DNA of 64,000 nt from Chloracidobacterium sp. (GCA_016712045.1 JADJRV010000003.1:186001-250000); one strand, 5' to 3'; positions 50,566 to 60,243 are shown, counted from the first letter of the stretch. Notes: generated by a model from the letters alone, not told the origin. Numbers and translations are program-made.

Positions 50566-50802
50566 AGTTTCTCAGGTTGCAGCCTAGTCCGAGCAAGCCG
50601 CTTTTTGTTTGATTGGTTTGAAATTATCCGGCGTCACCCACCGGCAAAAGGTTTAATGGGATTATACAGCAAATGACGCAAAAAGGTTTCAGTCTCCCAC
50701 TGTCCGCTTGCCGTAATACTAATATTTGCGGCCTGTGTCGATCACATTTGAAAATGATATTGTGTTTAGAGTTGCAATAAACGTCCGCACTGTTAATCAA
50801 GA

Positions 50803-52014
50803 ATGAGCGTCGTCCAGAGAAAGCTATCTAGATCATTTCAAGCCTTTTTCCAATCTGAGAAATCGAGCGGGATCTTGCTGATCGTGTGCACGGTCGCATC
50901 GCTTGTCGTGACAAATTCTGCACTTGGAGCGGGTTATCTTGGTTTTTGGCAAAGCTACTATGGCGGTTTGAGTGTTGAGCATTGGGTAAATGACGCCCTG
51001 ATGGCGATCTTTTTTCTACTGATCGGCCTCGAACTCGAACGAGAGCTCTATAACGGCGAGCTATCAAATTTCAAAAACGCTTTATTGCCGATCTTTGCGG
51101 CGTTGGGTGGCGTCGCGTTTCCCGCATTGATACATTTTGTTTTAAATCGCGGGACTGACGCACAAGCTGGTATCGGCATCCCGATGGCGACCGATATCGC
51201 GTTTGCCCTCGGCGTGTTGGCGATACTCGGAAGCCGCGTTCCGGCGTCGCTCAAGATATTTCTGACAGCACTCGCGGTCATCGACGATCTTTTTGCGATC
51301 GTTGTCATCGCTATCTTTTACACTGCGAAGTTGTCAATGCTTTATCTGGCGGGGTCGTTAGCGGTTTTTGTGTTGTTGCTGATTCTCAGACGTTATTTCC
51401 GTGTAATGCGATTATTGCCGTACCTGGTCGGCGGCGTACTGATGTGGTTCTTGATGTTAAAGTCGGGCGTTCACGCGACGATCGCCGGGGTTTTGCTTGC
51501 CTTTACCATCCCGTTTTCTGCCAAAGAAGACGACGAAGACTCGCCGTCGCACAAACTTGAGCATTTTCTCCACACGCCCGTCGCGTTCATCATTTTGCCG
51601 ATCTTTGCACTCGCAAATACCGGCATAATTATCGGAGCCGATTGGTATCAGTCGCTTTCGACGGCAAACAGTTCGGGCATTATTTTCGGCCTGCTCACAG
51701 GTAAACCGGTCGGGATCTTATTTTTAAGTTTTATCGCCGTCACTGCCGGATTTTGTCGCCTACCGCTCGACCTCAATTGGAAACATATCTCCGGAGCAGG
51801 CCTGCTTGGCGGGATAGGTTTTACCATGTCGATCTTTATCACCAATCTCGCTTTCACCGGTAACGCGGCTGCGATCAACGCCTCAAAAATGGCGATATTG
51901 CTTGCTTCCTTAACAGCCGGAACTATAGGTTTTCTGTGGCTGAGGCTAATAGGCAAGCCAACGGAGATCGATGACGATCCGGATACGATGGATTTTGACA
52001 TGACTGACGCATAG
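50803..52014 (+). CDS. nhaA: Na+/H+ antiporter NhaA
   Basis: The 403-residue protein has ~12 helices. NhaA exchanges Na+ (or Li+) for H+ at alkaline pH. The ion-site aspartates are in ALAVIDDLFAIVVIA and the helix IV motif is PMATDIAFALGVLAILG. The C-terminus carries an acidic tail (EIDDDPDTMDFDMTDA). The 237-bp gap upstream shows no clear feature beyond an AT-rich area at 50735-50790. Confidence 0.96.
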   Translation: MSVVQRKLSRSFQAFFQSEKSSGILLIVCTVASLVVTNSALGAGYLGFWQSYYGGLSVEHWVNDALMAIFFLLIGLELERELYNGELSNFKNALLPIFAALGGVAFPALIHFVLNRGTDAQAGIGIPMATDIAFALGVLAILGSRVPASLKIFLTALAVIDDLFAIVVIAIFYTAKLSMLYLAGSLAVFVLLLILRRYFRVMRLLPYLVGGVLMWFLMLKSGVHATIAGVLLAFTIPFSAKEDDEDSPSHKLEHFLHTPVAFIILPIFALANTGIIIGADWYQSLSTANSSGIIFGLLTGKPVGILFLSFIAVTAGFCRLPLDLNWKHISGAGLLGGIGFTMSIFITNLAFTGNAAAINASKMAILLASLTAGTIGFLWLRLIGKPTEIDDDPDTMDFDMTDA

Positions 52015-52034
52015 CTAATCTACCGGTGGCAAGC

Positions 52035-53321
52035 TCAATCCGAGATAGTAATCCATACCGCATTCTTACCGTCGGAGTTTCTGACAAAGGCCGTGATTAC
52101 TTTGCCGTTTGAGATGACTGAGGCTGGCAGATTTGCGTCGGGGATCTTGGATTGCGAGATTTTTGTTGCCGGATCGCCCTCCCATTTTGCGGTCAGCAGC
52201 CCGCCGCTGACATCGGCAAAAACGGCGACTGCCTTACTGCCCTGTTCGAGTAAAACAGGCGTTCCGCTGGTGGCTTCGTTGCTGACGAGCAGACGCGGGC
52301 CAAAAGTTTTCCCGCCGTCCGCCGAGCGTGCAAAATACATACCCGCTTGCCCCGCCGCACCGGCGGTGTACCACACCACATCGAGCGTATTGCCGTTTGC
52401 AGAGAGTGCCGCACCCGACACTGGACAGGCATTTATCTGCCAGTTGTCGTCGCTGACGATGACACCTTCTGAAAAGACGGTATCCCCGCCTGTCGACATT
52501 GCCGTCGAACGAGCAACCGCGATGTGGCGATGATCGCCCTTTAGAACCTGACGCCATGCCGCGTATATCGTGCCCTTATCGGCGATGAGAAGCGTTGTCT
52601 TGCAGCACGGACAGACATCGGAAGCTATTTTTGCATTCTTTCTAAAGGTCTTGCCGCCATCGGTCGAGTACGAATAAAAGACCTCGCTGTTTGGCTCGGT
52701 GTCTTCGTGATGTGCCATTGCCGCACCCATCTTTTCCATATCGTGCGTTTGTACGGCGATGTTGCGTTCGTCAAGCCACGCCACATAAATCCACCCGTAT
52801 TCTGTAACCGCCAGCGAATGCATACCGTGCGAAGCTGGTTTTGTATCGTCGTTGACCTTTGCCGGATCGCCAAATGTCCGTCCGCCGTCACGCGAAGCCG
52901 ACAGCACCAGGTCGTTGCCTTTTGCCTTTTCGTCTGCGAGCTTTCGGGTCCAGCCGATATAGATCGTATTGTCTTTTGCGATGGCGATGGTCGGCGGGTC
53001 GCCTTTCCAAGCCTTCGCCTCGCCCGCTGCGGGATTGACCCTGACCTTTTCACCCGCAGGCTTTCCGGCGGCATCGAGTTTCTGTACAAACACATCCGCC
53101 GCCTTGCCCGAATGTTCGACATACACAACAAAAACATTCCCGACCGCGTCCGCCGCGATCGCCGGCTCTGACGCATCTATTCCACCAGCAGAAATGCGTA
53201 TCGCCGACGCTGTATCAGTATTTGTCTTGCTGTCTGCCGAAGGCTTATCCGCCATCTTGGTGCACCCAACAGAGATCAGTATTAATGCAATAAAAAGAAA
53301 CGTAAAACTGCTGCGAATCAT
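52035..53321 (-). CDS. BNR-repeat (sialidase-fold) lipoprotein
   Basis: Started at ATG 53321 so that the N-terminus is a lipoprotein signal (MIRSSFTFLFIALILISVGC). The ~400-residue mature part has repeated Asp-box elements (SRDGGRTFG, YSTDGGKTFR, RSADGGKTFG), the S-x-D-x-G-x-T-W/F motif of six-bladed sialidase-like propellers. Strict sialidase catalytic residues (Arg triad) are not evident, so glycosidase activity is unproven. A cluster C-P-C-C (SDVCPCCKTT) stands out and may bind metal. Confidence 0.82.
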   Translation of the reverse strand: MIRSSFTFLFIALILISVGCTKMADKPSADSKTNTDTASAIRISAGGIDASEPAIAADAVGNVFVVYVEHSGKAADVFVQKLDAAGKPAGEKVRVNPAAGEAKAWKGDPPTIAIAKDNTIYIGWTRKLADEKAKGNDLVLSASRDGGRTFGDPAKVNDDTKPASHGMHSLAVTEYGWIYVAWLDERNIAVQTHDMEKMGAAMAHHEDTEPNSEVFYSYSTDGGKTFRKNAKIASDVCPCCKTTLLIADKGTIYAAWRQVLKGDHRHIAVARSTAMSTGGDTVFSEGVIVSDDNWQINACPVSGAALSANGNTLDVVWYTAGAAGQAGMYFARSADGGKTFGPRLLVSNEATSGTPVLLEQGSKAVAVFADVSGGLLTAKWEGDPATKISQSKIPDANLPASVISNGKVITAFVRNSDGKNAVWITISD

Positions 53322-53366
53322 ATATCTCAATTGTAATGTCCGCATTTACCCGTGACAAATTCCACA

Positions 53367-53993
53367 TTATTCACCCGGAATATTTCTTAATTCGTGAGTC
53401 GCCTTTGAAAACACATTAAACCCCGAACGCAAAAGGAGACAAACCAATGCGAGCGCGATGATTATGTCGGGCCAACCTGACCCCGTGAGCCAAACCGCAC
53501 CAGCGGCGGCAAAGACGGATATATTCGAAGCGATATCGTTACGCGAACATTCCCACACCGAACTCATATTTACATCGTCGGTGCGATGACGCGTAAGTAA
53601 GACCAGACATAGCGAGTTTCCGGCGAGTGTAAGCAAACTAACGACGCCCATAATTTCGAAGACCGGAATGGTCGGCACGAACAGCCTATAGATCACCTGT
53701 CCCAGCACGATGAGAGCAGCAAGCAAGATCAATGAACCTTTGAATAGAGCAACCTGTGCCTTAGCCCGCGACGATCTATAAACGACGTAGAGACTGAGTG
53801 CGTACGTGATCGCGTCACCCAGATTATCAAGCGAATCTGACAAAAGCGCGCTCGAACCCGCGTAAATACCCGCTCCGATGCCCGCAGCAAACATCACAAC
53901 GTTTATCACGAGCACGATCTTTAACGTCGAACTCTGTCGCTCCCGCAGAGCCCCGATCGCATCATCTTTGTCGCAACACTCAACCATAACCAA
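53367..53993 (-). CDS. Cation diffusion facilitator-type transporter, membrane domain only
   Basis: The 208-residue membrane protein has six helices. Metal-site helices are SALLSDSLDNLGDAITYAL and WECSRNDIASNISVFAAAG, fitting the CDF family, but the usual C-terminal cytoplasmic dimerisation domain is absent. The N-terminus has a CC pair (MVMVECCDKDD) that may bind metal. The divergent DUF3703 gene starts 110 bases away. CDF and DUF3703 genes are often neighbours in metal-resistance loci, which I cite as family knowledge. Confidence 0.85.
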   Translation of the reverse strand: MVMVECCDKDDAIGALRERQSSTLKIVLVINVVMFAAGIGAGIYAGSSALLSDSLDNLGDAITYALSLYVVYRSSRAKAQVALFKGSLILLAALIVLGQVIYRLFVPTIPVFEIMGVVSLLTLAGNSLCLVLLTRHRTDDVNMSSVWECSRNDIASNISVFAAAGAVWLTGSGWPDIIIALALVCLLLRSGFNVFSKATHELRNIPGE

Positions 53994-54103
53994 CCTTAGA
54001 ATATGCTAACGCCAACCGCTTATCAATTGCTCTAATTTTAAGCTCAGATACAACCCAAACCGCCGCTTTTTTGTTTGATATCACAATAGATACAATTGAA
54101 TCA

Positions 54104-54451
54104 ATGACTGATAGTTTGGCAAAAAATATCGATGCGGAGATCGATCTGGCGAATCGACGGCTCGCCGCGAACGACCTTTCCGGGGCGTTCAAGCATCTCG
54201 AACGAGCTCATGTGCTCGGACAGTCTTCGACCTATCAACACACCCGTATTCATTGGCGGATGTTAAAGTTGGCACTTCGAATGCGGAGCGTGCGAGAAAT
54301 ATGGGGACAGATCATTAGGATAATTGGTGCATCGACCAAGACCCCTTTGGGGATCTATCCAACCGGAAACACGGGCGGAGCCGACGTTTGGTTCTTGAAG
54401 CCTATGCCGATCCCCGACGACTTGCAGGAAATGCTCAACAACATACATTAA
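54104..54451 (+). CDS. DUF3703 protein
   Basis: The 115-residue soluble protein starts at ATG 54104. The core LERAHVLGQSSTYQHTRIHW, REIWGQIIRIIGASTKTPLG and PTGNTGGADVWFLKPMPIP match DUF3703. The family has several conserved His residues and no known biochemical role. Its position beside the cation transporter suggests a link to metal handling. Confidence 0.85.
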   Translation: MTDSLAKNIDAEIDLANRRLAANDLSGAFKHLERAHVLGQSSTYQHTRIHWRMLKLALRMRSVREIWGQIIRIIGASTKTPLGIYPTGNTGGADVWFLKPMPIPDDLQEMLNNIH

Positions 54452-54469
54452 CCTGACCGGATTTCAAAC

Positions 54470-54895
54470 ATGAATGTGAAAAACAAATTAAACGGCATGC
54501 TGCCATATTTTGCGTGGCTAACCGCTTTGCTCGGTGTCGCGGGCAGCCTTTTTTTTAGCGAGGTGATGCTGTTGCCGCCGTGTGTTTTGTGCTGGTATCA
54601 GCGGATCGCTCTGTATCCGCTGGTGTTTATTATCGCGGCGGGCATCATACTTCGCGATCATCGGATGAAATTTTACGGGCTGCCGCTGTGCATTGCGGGG
54701 CTCATCATCGCTATCTATCACAATCTGCTGTACTACGGATTTATCCCCGAGAGCATCACTCCGTGTGCCGAAGGCGTGCCGTGCAACGCCGTGCAGATCG
54801 AGTGGCTTGGGTTTATCACTATTCCGTTAATGGGCCTCGCGGCATTCGTTTTTATCTCGGCGTGCCTGATACTTTATAAACAAGAGGAGCAATAA
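54470..54895 (+). CDS. dsbB: Disulfide bond formation protein B (DsbB/BdbC-like)
   Basis: The 141-residue membrane protein has four helices. The quinone-side Cys pair is in PPCVLCWYQRIALYPLV and the second, periplasmic pair in TPCAEGVPCN. It passes electrons from the thiol oxidase encoded by the next gene to quinone. It is 3 bases from the following gene, so the two are cotranscribed. Confidence 0.93.
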   Translation: MNVKNKLNGMLPYFAWLTALLGVAGSLFFSEVMLLPPCVLCWYQRIALYPLVFIIAAGIILRDHRMKFYGLPLCIAGLIIAIYHNLLYYGFIPESITPCAEGVPCNAVQIEWLGFITIPLMGLAAFVFISACLILYKQEEQ

Positions 54896-54898
54896 TTT

Positions 54899-55588
54899 AT
54901 GAGAAAGGAAGTTAAAATTTTGGCGGCCATCGTTATCGTGGTCATCATCGGCGGGGTCTTTGCGGCAAACTATTACCGTAATTCTGTCCAAAACACGCCT
55001 GTCACGGCAAACAGCAATAGCGGCAAGCCAAAGGTAGATCCGGCAACGCTTGTCCGCCCGGACAGCCCTGTGCTCGGACCGGCGGATGCAACGATCACGC
55101 TGGTCGAGTTTTACGATCCTGAGTGCGAATCGTGCGCGTCGTTTGCCCCGGTCGTCAAAAAGATACTTGCCGATTACCAAGGCAAGATCCGTCTCGTCGC
55201 GAGATATATGCCGCTGCACCCAAATTCGCTGACGGCCGCTAATTTTATCGAGGCCGCCGCCGAACAGGGCAAATATTGGGAAGCCCAAGACCTGCTGTTC
55301 AAGAAACAGCCCGAGTGGGGCACAATACACGGTCCCGCTCCGACGACGCCTCCGCCGCCGATCAACGAGCTTTTTGACAAATACGCCAAAGAGCTCGGGC
55401 TCGATACGACCAAAGCCGCCGCTGCCATCAAAGAAAAGCGTTTCGACGCCAAGATCGCCCAAGACAAAAAAGACGGCCAAACCCTCGGCGTCCGCCGCAC
55501 CCCAACATTCTTCGTCAACGGCCGCGAACTCGCCACCTTCGGCGAACCCAGCCTCAGAGCCTTGATCGAGGAGGAATTGAAGAAGTAA
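54899..55588 (+). CDS. DsbA-like thiol:disulfide oxidoreductase
   Basis: The 229-residue protein has an N-terminal membrane anchor (KILAAIVIVVIIGGVFAANY) and a thioredoxin-fold domain with an inserted helical part. The active site C-E-S-C is in VEFYDPECESCASFAP and the cis-Pro is in VRRTPTFFVNG. It oxidises exported proteins and is itself recycled by the DsbB-like protein encoded just upstream. Confidence 0.93.
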   Translation: MRKEVKILAAIVIVVIIGGVFAANYYRNSVQNTPVTANSNSGKPKVDPATLVRPDSPVLGPADATITLVEFYDPECESCASFAPVVKKILADYQGKIRLVARYMPLHPNSLTAANFIEAAAEQGKYWEAQDLLFKKQPEWGTIHGPAPTTPPPPINELFDKYAKELGLDTTKAAAAIKEKRFDAKIAQDKKDGQTLGVRRTPTFFVNGRELATFGEPSLRALIEEELKK

Positions 55589-55662
55589 GGAAATTTCCTA
55601 TCTTATCGATTGGATTCTTGCGTGCGCCTCACTGCGAGTGGTAGAGTTCGAGTACTTCGATC

Positions 55663-56478
55663 ATGTCGACATCAACAATCGACAAGCAATCTCGTCCGTT
55701 ACCACGTCATGTGGCCGTCATCGGCGCTGCGGGTGGTCTCGGTCAAGGCATACTCCGCGTATGCCGAGCCGAAGGGGTTGGATTCACGGCCATCGTACGC
55801 TCGCGGCCGGAGCGTATAACCGAGGTGCCGGCCGGCTCTCGTGTCTCACTTGTCACATCTCTTGCTGACGACGATGCTCTGACCGATGCGTTTTCCGGTG
55901 CGGAAGTCGTACTCGCGGCCTTGGGAACTACCTCGACGAGTTATGATCGCTCAGCCTTGCTTTCAGCGAACATGGACACCGTCGCAAAATCGATGTCCGC
56001 TGCGGGCGTCGACCGCATAATTATTATCAACACGATGATCGCTTTACCGCCTGGTAAGCGTTCGAGCCGTTTAATGCGCTTCTTCTCTTGGATGCCCGGT
56101 ACGATCGGACGCGGAGCAACGGAGCAACAAGCGGTCGTTGACGCGCTCGGAGATGGGGCTTTTTCGTCGTTTCGGTGGACGCTGGTACGGGCGGGCGTTA
56201 ACGCCAAGGGAAAGGATGAGCCTCCGGTGGCCTCGTTGGACTGGGACGGTGCCCAAAACTCGTGGTTCCCCGTTTCGTATGAAGCCATGGGCCGATGGAT
56301 GCTCGAGGAGGCGGTTGCAGATCGTTTATCCGAGCAGCTCCGCTTGTATCCTGCAGACGTAGCTAACGCCTTTTGGTTAGTGGAATCTCAGGAAATGTCT
56401 TTGGAGACTTTATGGTCACTCGATTGCGGCTCTGGCGGGTCACAAAATGGATCGCATTTGGAATCGTGGCTGCTATAG
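55663..56478 (+). CDS. NAD(P)-binding oxidoreductase (NmrA/SDR-like)
   Basis: The 271-residue Rossmann-fold protein has the dinucleotide loop AVIGAAGGLGQGILRVC. SANMDTVAKSMSAAGVDRII and the absence of a clear YxxxK pair put it with the NAD(P)H-binding atypical SDRs. Substrate unknown. The final ~20 residues overlap the next gene (starting 56412) and look unnatural, so the 3' end may also be affected by an indel. Confidence 0.75.
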   Translation: MSTSTIDKQSRPLPRHVAVIGAAGGLGQGILRVCRAEGVGFTAIVRSRPERITEVPAGSRVSLVTSLADDDALTDAFSGAEVVLAALGTTSTSYDRSALLSANMDTVAKSMSAAGVDRIIIINTMIALPPGKRSSRLMRFFSWMPGTIGRGATEQQAVVDALGDGAFSSFRWTLVRAGVNAKGKDEPPVASLDWDGAQNSWFPVSYEAMGRWMLEEAVADRLSEQLRLYPADVANAFWLVESQEMSLETLWSLDCGSGGSQNGSHLESWLL

Positions 56479-57423
56479 TCTCCGGGGCTTTGTATCAGCT
56501 CGTCACGACGCGATTGGATGATGGAAAATATCTGCCGCCCGGGCAGATCGTCGATGTCAAAGGCCACAAAATGCACATCAACTGTACGGGCAACGGAGCA
56601 ACTACCGTCATTCTTGAATCTGGCTTGGCCGGCGGCTCGTTAGACTGGAGCCTTGTCCAGCCTGAGGTTGCAAAGTTTGGCCGGGTCTGCAGTTACGACC
56701 GGGCAGGCATCGTTTGGAGTGCAGCCAGCGATCGCCGTCGCGATGCGGCCCAGATCACCAGTGAACTACACGATCTGCTTGACGCGGCCAACATTTCCCC
56801 GCCGTACGTGATAGTTGGACACTCAATCGGCGGCGTTTACGTTCAACTATTTGCCGCCCGATACCCAGATGAAGTGGCGGGCGTAGTCCTTGTCGATTCC
56901 TCGCATCAGGATCAACTCGCAACCGTGGCGGGCATTCCTCATTTGTACCTTACTTATTCAAGGCAGCCGCCCCGTTGGCATCGCTCGGATAGTGAACTCA
57001 CTGGAAGACTTTCCAAATCTTTCTTCTGAAGCAAAGGCCGAACGGGCAGGCCTTTATTCGCATACGCAGACGGTATTTGCGATCGCGAATGAGATGGCTG
57101 CAGTATCTGAAAGTTTGGCCCAACTCCGAAGCTCGCCGATGCAGCTTGGTGACAAGCCGCTAATCGTTTTGTCGCGCGGACTCAGCGACGGTGCTTCGCC
57201 CGAAACAGAGGCGGCTTGGAGATCTCTCCAAACCGAAATGGTAAAATCCTCTTCGAACGGAAAGCAGGTAATTGCAGAAAAAAGCGGCCATTATATTCAA
57301 TTCTCCGAGCCGGAACTCGTGACCGTAGCCATTCATGATGTCATCCGCGCGGCAGCGGAAAACCGTGATCGCAAAACGGCTTGGCGAATCAATTTTGAGG
57401 AGGGAGACTTTTGGAATATCTAA
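56412..57423 (+). CDS. Membrane-anchored alpha/beta hydrolase (frameshifted)
   Basis: It starts at ATG 56412 (MVTRLRLWRVTKWIAFGIVA) with an N-terminal membrane helix. The hydrolase core has the oxyanion region LESGLAGGSLDWSLVQP, nucleophile Ser in VIVGHSIGGVYVQL and a C-terminal His in EKSGHYIQFSEPELV. The frame is lost between about 56950 and 56990: the text passes through all three frames (a short FKAAAPLASLG piece lies in the third), so probably two indels. It then resumes as IVNSLEDFPNLSSEAKAERA. It is probably an esterase or lipase-like enzyme; the substrate is unknown. The end overlaps the next gene by 13 bases. Confidence 0.8.
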
Positions 57424-57815
57424 TAGGTACCATATTCGGCATAGCAATAGGCGTCCTAACATCCCCCGGTCGGATGGACCGCGACCGCTCGCTATATCCG
57501 GCGATGATGATCGTCATAGCTTTACTATACTGTCTGTTTGCGGTGTTGGGCGGATCGACTCAGGCATTAATGATCGAGGCTACTGTCGGTTTGATATTCA
57601 TTGCATCGGCAATTGCTGGATTTAAGTCGACACTCTGGTTCACCTCAGCCGGCATTGTCGGTCACGGCCTGTTTGATCTGGTCCACCCGCACTTGTTTCT
57701 TAACCCAGGCGTTCCTGTGTGGTGGCCGGGATTTTGCGGCACGATCGACATCGTGTTGGGCATTTATCTTGCGTGGCTGATCTCGCGTGACCGGATACGT
57801 AGCATTAATGCGTGA
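57411..57815 (+). CDS. Small polytopic membrane protein, unknown
   Basis: The 134-residue protein has about four helices. It starts at TTG 57411, favoured by GAGGAGGG at 57397-57404 and by overlap with the hydrolase gene, so the two are probably translated together. Phrases such as GHGLFDLVHPHLFLNPGVPV and PGFCGTIDIVLGIYLAWL are distinctive, but I do not recognise a named family. A terminator follows. Confidence 0.75.
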   Translation: MEYLIGTIFGIAIGVLTSPGRMDRDRSLYPAMMIVIALLYCLFAVLGGSTQALMIEATVGLIFIASAIAGFKSTLWFTSAGIVGHGLFDLVHPHLFLNPGVPVWWPGFCGTIDIVLGIYLAWLISRDRIRSINA

Positions 57816-57826
57816 ACCTAACGACG

Positions 57827-57859
57827 AAAAGGCCGCGAACATAACGCTCGCGGCCTTTT
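57827..57859. terminator. Bidirectional hairpin terminator
   Basis: A 12-bp perfect stem (AAAAGGCCGCGA / TCGCGGCCTTTT, 9-base loop) lies between the convergent genes ending at 57815 and 57894. A and T runs at its two feet let it work in both directions. Confidence 0.88.
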
Positions 57860-57861
57860 AC

Positions 57862-57896
57862 CTATTCACTGTTAACTATTCCCTATTCACTTGCTA
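57862..57896. repeat. Heptanucleotide repeat, CTATTCA type
   Basis: Five 7-bp units (CTATTCA, CTGTTAA, CTATTCC, CTATTCA, CTTGCTA) follow the terminator and touch the stop codon of the minus-strand gene. Confidence 0.7.
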
Positions 57897-59762
57897 CGGC
57901 ATTACGACCTCTTGCTTTGTCGCGGTTGCGTAGGCGGCGGATTTGCCGTCTTTGCTGATGAGATTGACCTGTGTGCAGCCCTTTTCCAGAGCGGCCTTTA
58001 GGACGACCTGTAAGAACTCCTGACGCTTTTCTTTTGGCAGGACGTCCCACGACGGCAGCAGTTGGCCGTAGAAAGTTTCGCCGCTGATCTTTGCGATGCG
58101 TAGATGCTCTTGGAGTTTGGTGTTTTCGATCTCGACCTGGGCGACGCCTGAGCTTGATACTTTTTCGTCGGTGACGAAATTTGCCCAAGTGTACAGCCCG
58201 AACGATGCTGCGATCAGCACTATCGACGCTGCGAGAAACCAGCGGTTGACGCTAAACGCATTTGCTTTGAGCCGCTGAAAGTATGAGTTTTCATTGACGA
58301 CCTTAACAGGCTTTTCTTTGACTTCGACTGCCTCAGAATAGTCGATCTCAGGTTCGACGCGAACCTCTTCGGCCATCGGGATGTTGATCTCGGCATCACG
58401 CGACAGCTCAACGAGCAACTCTTCGAGCCCCAGCGAACGTCCGGTTACCTCAGAGATCGCCATCTGATCGATGCTCTCAAATTTGGTCTGCATCGCGGAA
58501 ACATCCTGTTTGCGTCGTTCGCGGTCGATGAGCTCGACATAGGCGTTGCCAATGCGGATGTTGCAATCGATCGCGGCGGCGGTCACCTGCGGAGCGTAAA
58601 ACAGCTCACTAATGCTCTCTTTGAACATTCGCAGCCGTCCAAAGAAATCGCTCTCGATCAATTGGTCAAAAACCGACGCGTTTTCAGCCTCGATGGCGAG
58701 GTCTTCGAAACTCAGCGCGGTGAGCATGACCTTTGATTCGTCATCGTCGGCCGTGTAAAGCGGTATGCTCGACCAGTCGCTGTAGAGAGTGTTGATGTGC
58801 GTCAGCATCTCGTCGCGTTTGAACAGACAGATGCGTTTTTCCTGTGCGACCGCACGCGAAAAGAGCCGCGTGATGACAAAATCAAACTTTGAACGGACGG
58901 CTTCACTATACGGCAGGTTGCGGTAAAAACGTGCCAAACCAAGCAACGCCTGTGAGCTGAGTGCCGGACGCGAGCGTTCGCAATACTGGCGGAGGCTCGA
59001 TACCGGGATATCGCGATCGCGGTCGGCTAACGCCGTACACCACGACTCGGTTTCCTGCATCAGCGTAAATTCTGCACTGGCGTGTTCCTCAGAAGATTCA
59101 CTCTCAGTAACCTGCAAAAAGATATTCAGAGCCTTTTTCGCATTAAAATCGTCGTAGGCCCGCGGCACGATCTTTAGATATTCGCGTTCGACGCCCGTCA
59201 AGACGTGCTCGACCATCTGCAGGCTCGAAACCTCGCCCATCGCACGTTTCTTAAAAAACTCTTTTCCCTTTCGGATTCGTTTGTCTTGCGGCTGTTCGAC
59301 TTGTGTTTCACCTTCAGCGGCTGGCCCGGCTTCAACATCGGCTGCGGGCGGGACATCTTCGTGATCTTGAACCGGTTGGTCTTCGTAATGCCCTAATATC
59401 TCGGGTTGCGGAGCGGGAGCGACGTGCGGTGCTTCTATTGATGCAAAATTGTTTTCGGCGTACTCTTTGACGACCGGTTCTTCGGTGTCATGTATCGCAG
59501 TCTCGTATGATGACGATGCGGCGACGTATTGCTCTGAATAGGGCTCTGTCAGCACAGATTCGGTAACATTGTCGTGCATTTCGTCGCCAACAAGATCACG
59601 CTCGCCGTATTCCGACAGATCGTGGCTCGGATTCGGCATTTCCGTTTCATGAATTTCGTCGTCATGATCTGGCACGGATCGTTCGGACAACGGTTCGCTA
59701 ACGGGCTTTTCGAGTAGGTTTTCCTCTTGTAATTCAACAACGAGGTCTTCGAAGACATTCAT
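57894..59762 (-). CDS. Large acidic protein with one C-terminal membrane helix, unknown; downstream of a pilin
   Basis: The protein has about 622 residues from ATG 59762 (MNVFEDLVVELQEENLLEKP). The first ~170 residues are acidic and disordered-looking (Glu/Pro/His-rich). A helical middle region follows (SSLQMVEHVLTGVEREYLKI, LSSQALLGLARFYRNLPYSE), then a single membrane helix at about 508-530 (FLAASIVLIAASFGLYTWAN) and a short extracytoplasmic domain (KEKRQEFLQVVLKAALEKGC). It lies 58 bases after the pilin gene on the same strand, so a role in pilus or secretion machinery is possible but unproven. No family recognised. Confidence 0.7.
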   Translation of the reverse strand: MNVFEDLVVELQEENLLEKPVSEPLSERSVPDHDDEIHETEMPNPSHDLSEYGERDLVGDEMHDNVTESVLTEPYSEQYVAASSSYETAIHDTEEPVVKEYAENNFASIEAPHVAPAPQPEILGHYEDQPVQDHEDVPPAADVEAGPAAEGETQVEQPQDKRIRKGKEFFKKRAMGEVSSLQMVEHVLTGVEREYLKIVPRAYDDFNAKKALNIFLQVTESESSEEHASAEFTLMQETESWCTALADRDRDIPVSSLRQYCERSRPALSSQALLGLARFYRNLPYSEAVRSKFDFVITRLFSRAVAQEKRICLFKRDEMLTHINTLYSDWSSIPLYTADDDESKVMLTALSFEDLAIEAENASVFDQLIESDFFGRLRMFKESISELFYAPQVTAAAIDCNIRIGNAYVELIDRERRKQDVSAMQTKFESIDQMAISEVTGRSLGLEELLVELSRDAEINIPMAEEVRVEPEIDYSEAVEVKEKPVKVVNENSYFQRLKANAFSVNRWFLAASIVLIAASFGLYTWANFVTDEKVSSSGVAQVEIENTKLQEHLRIAKISGETFYGQLLPSWDVLPKEKRQEFLQVVLKAALEKGCTQVNLISKDGKSAAYATATKQEVVMP

Positions 59763-59820
59763 GGTTTGGCACCTGTTATTATTTCGGGGCTGGAAATAAC
59801 TGGGGAGAAATTTTGATCCA

Positions 59821-60243
59821 TTAAGGCAGGATCTGCCTGATCTCACCACCCTGGGTGAGTTCGTAAACATAGGTCACGCCTTCGCCAGCGATGCTGCGGG
59901 TCGCTGTGATCGTATAACCGTTTCGAAGCTCGACATCGGTCGGGGCGGCTGGTGACATCGACAGCACAAATTTTCCACGGTTGATATTGTTGCCGGAATT
60001 GGTTCCGATGCTGCTTGAGAGCAGATTGTTGACTTCGGTGAGGCGGCCAAAGCGGTTATTCTGCGAATAATAATTTACCTGTGTCGAAGCGATCGTACGC
60101 ATGGTGGCAAATGTATTGCCGTTCTCGGCAGCACGCAATCCTTTTTGCAACGCTGGCACTGCGACCGAGGCGACTATTCCGATAATTACAACTACGATCA
60201 ACAACTCGATCAATGAAAATCCACTTTCCCTTTTGTTTTTCAT
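59821..60243 (-). CDS. Type IV pilin / pseudopilin-like protein
   Basis: The 140-residue prepilin has leader MKNKRESG cleaved before F in GFSLIELLIVVVIIGIVASV, with the conserved Glu5 of the mature protein. A helical stalk and a small globular domain (NYYSQNNRFGRLTEVNNLLS, NGYTITATRSIAGEG) follow. The C-terminus lacks a Cys pair. It is closest in style to PilA or GspG-type subunits. No pil or gsp assembly genes are in the window. A GAGGTG site precedes the start. Confidence 0.9.
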   Translation of the reverse strand: MKNKRESGFSLIELLIVVVIIGIVASVAVPALQKGLRAAENGNTFATMRTIASTQVNYYSQNNRFGRLTEVNNLLSSSIGTNSGNNINRGKFVLSMSPAAPTDVELRNGYTITATRSIAGEGVTYVYELTQGGEIRQILP

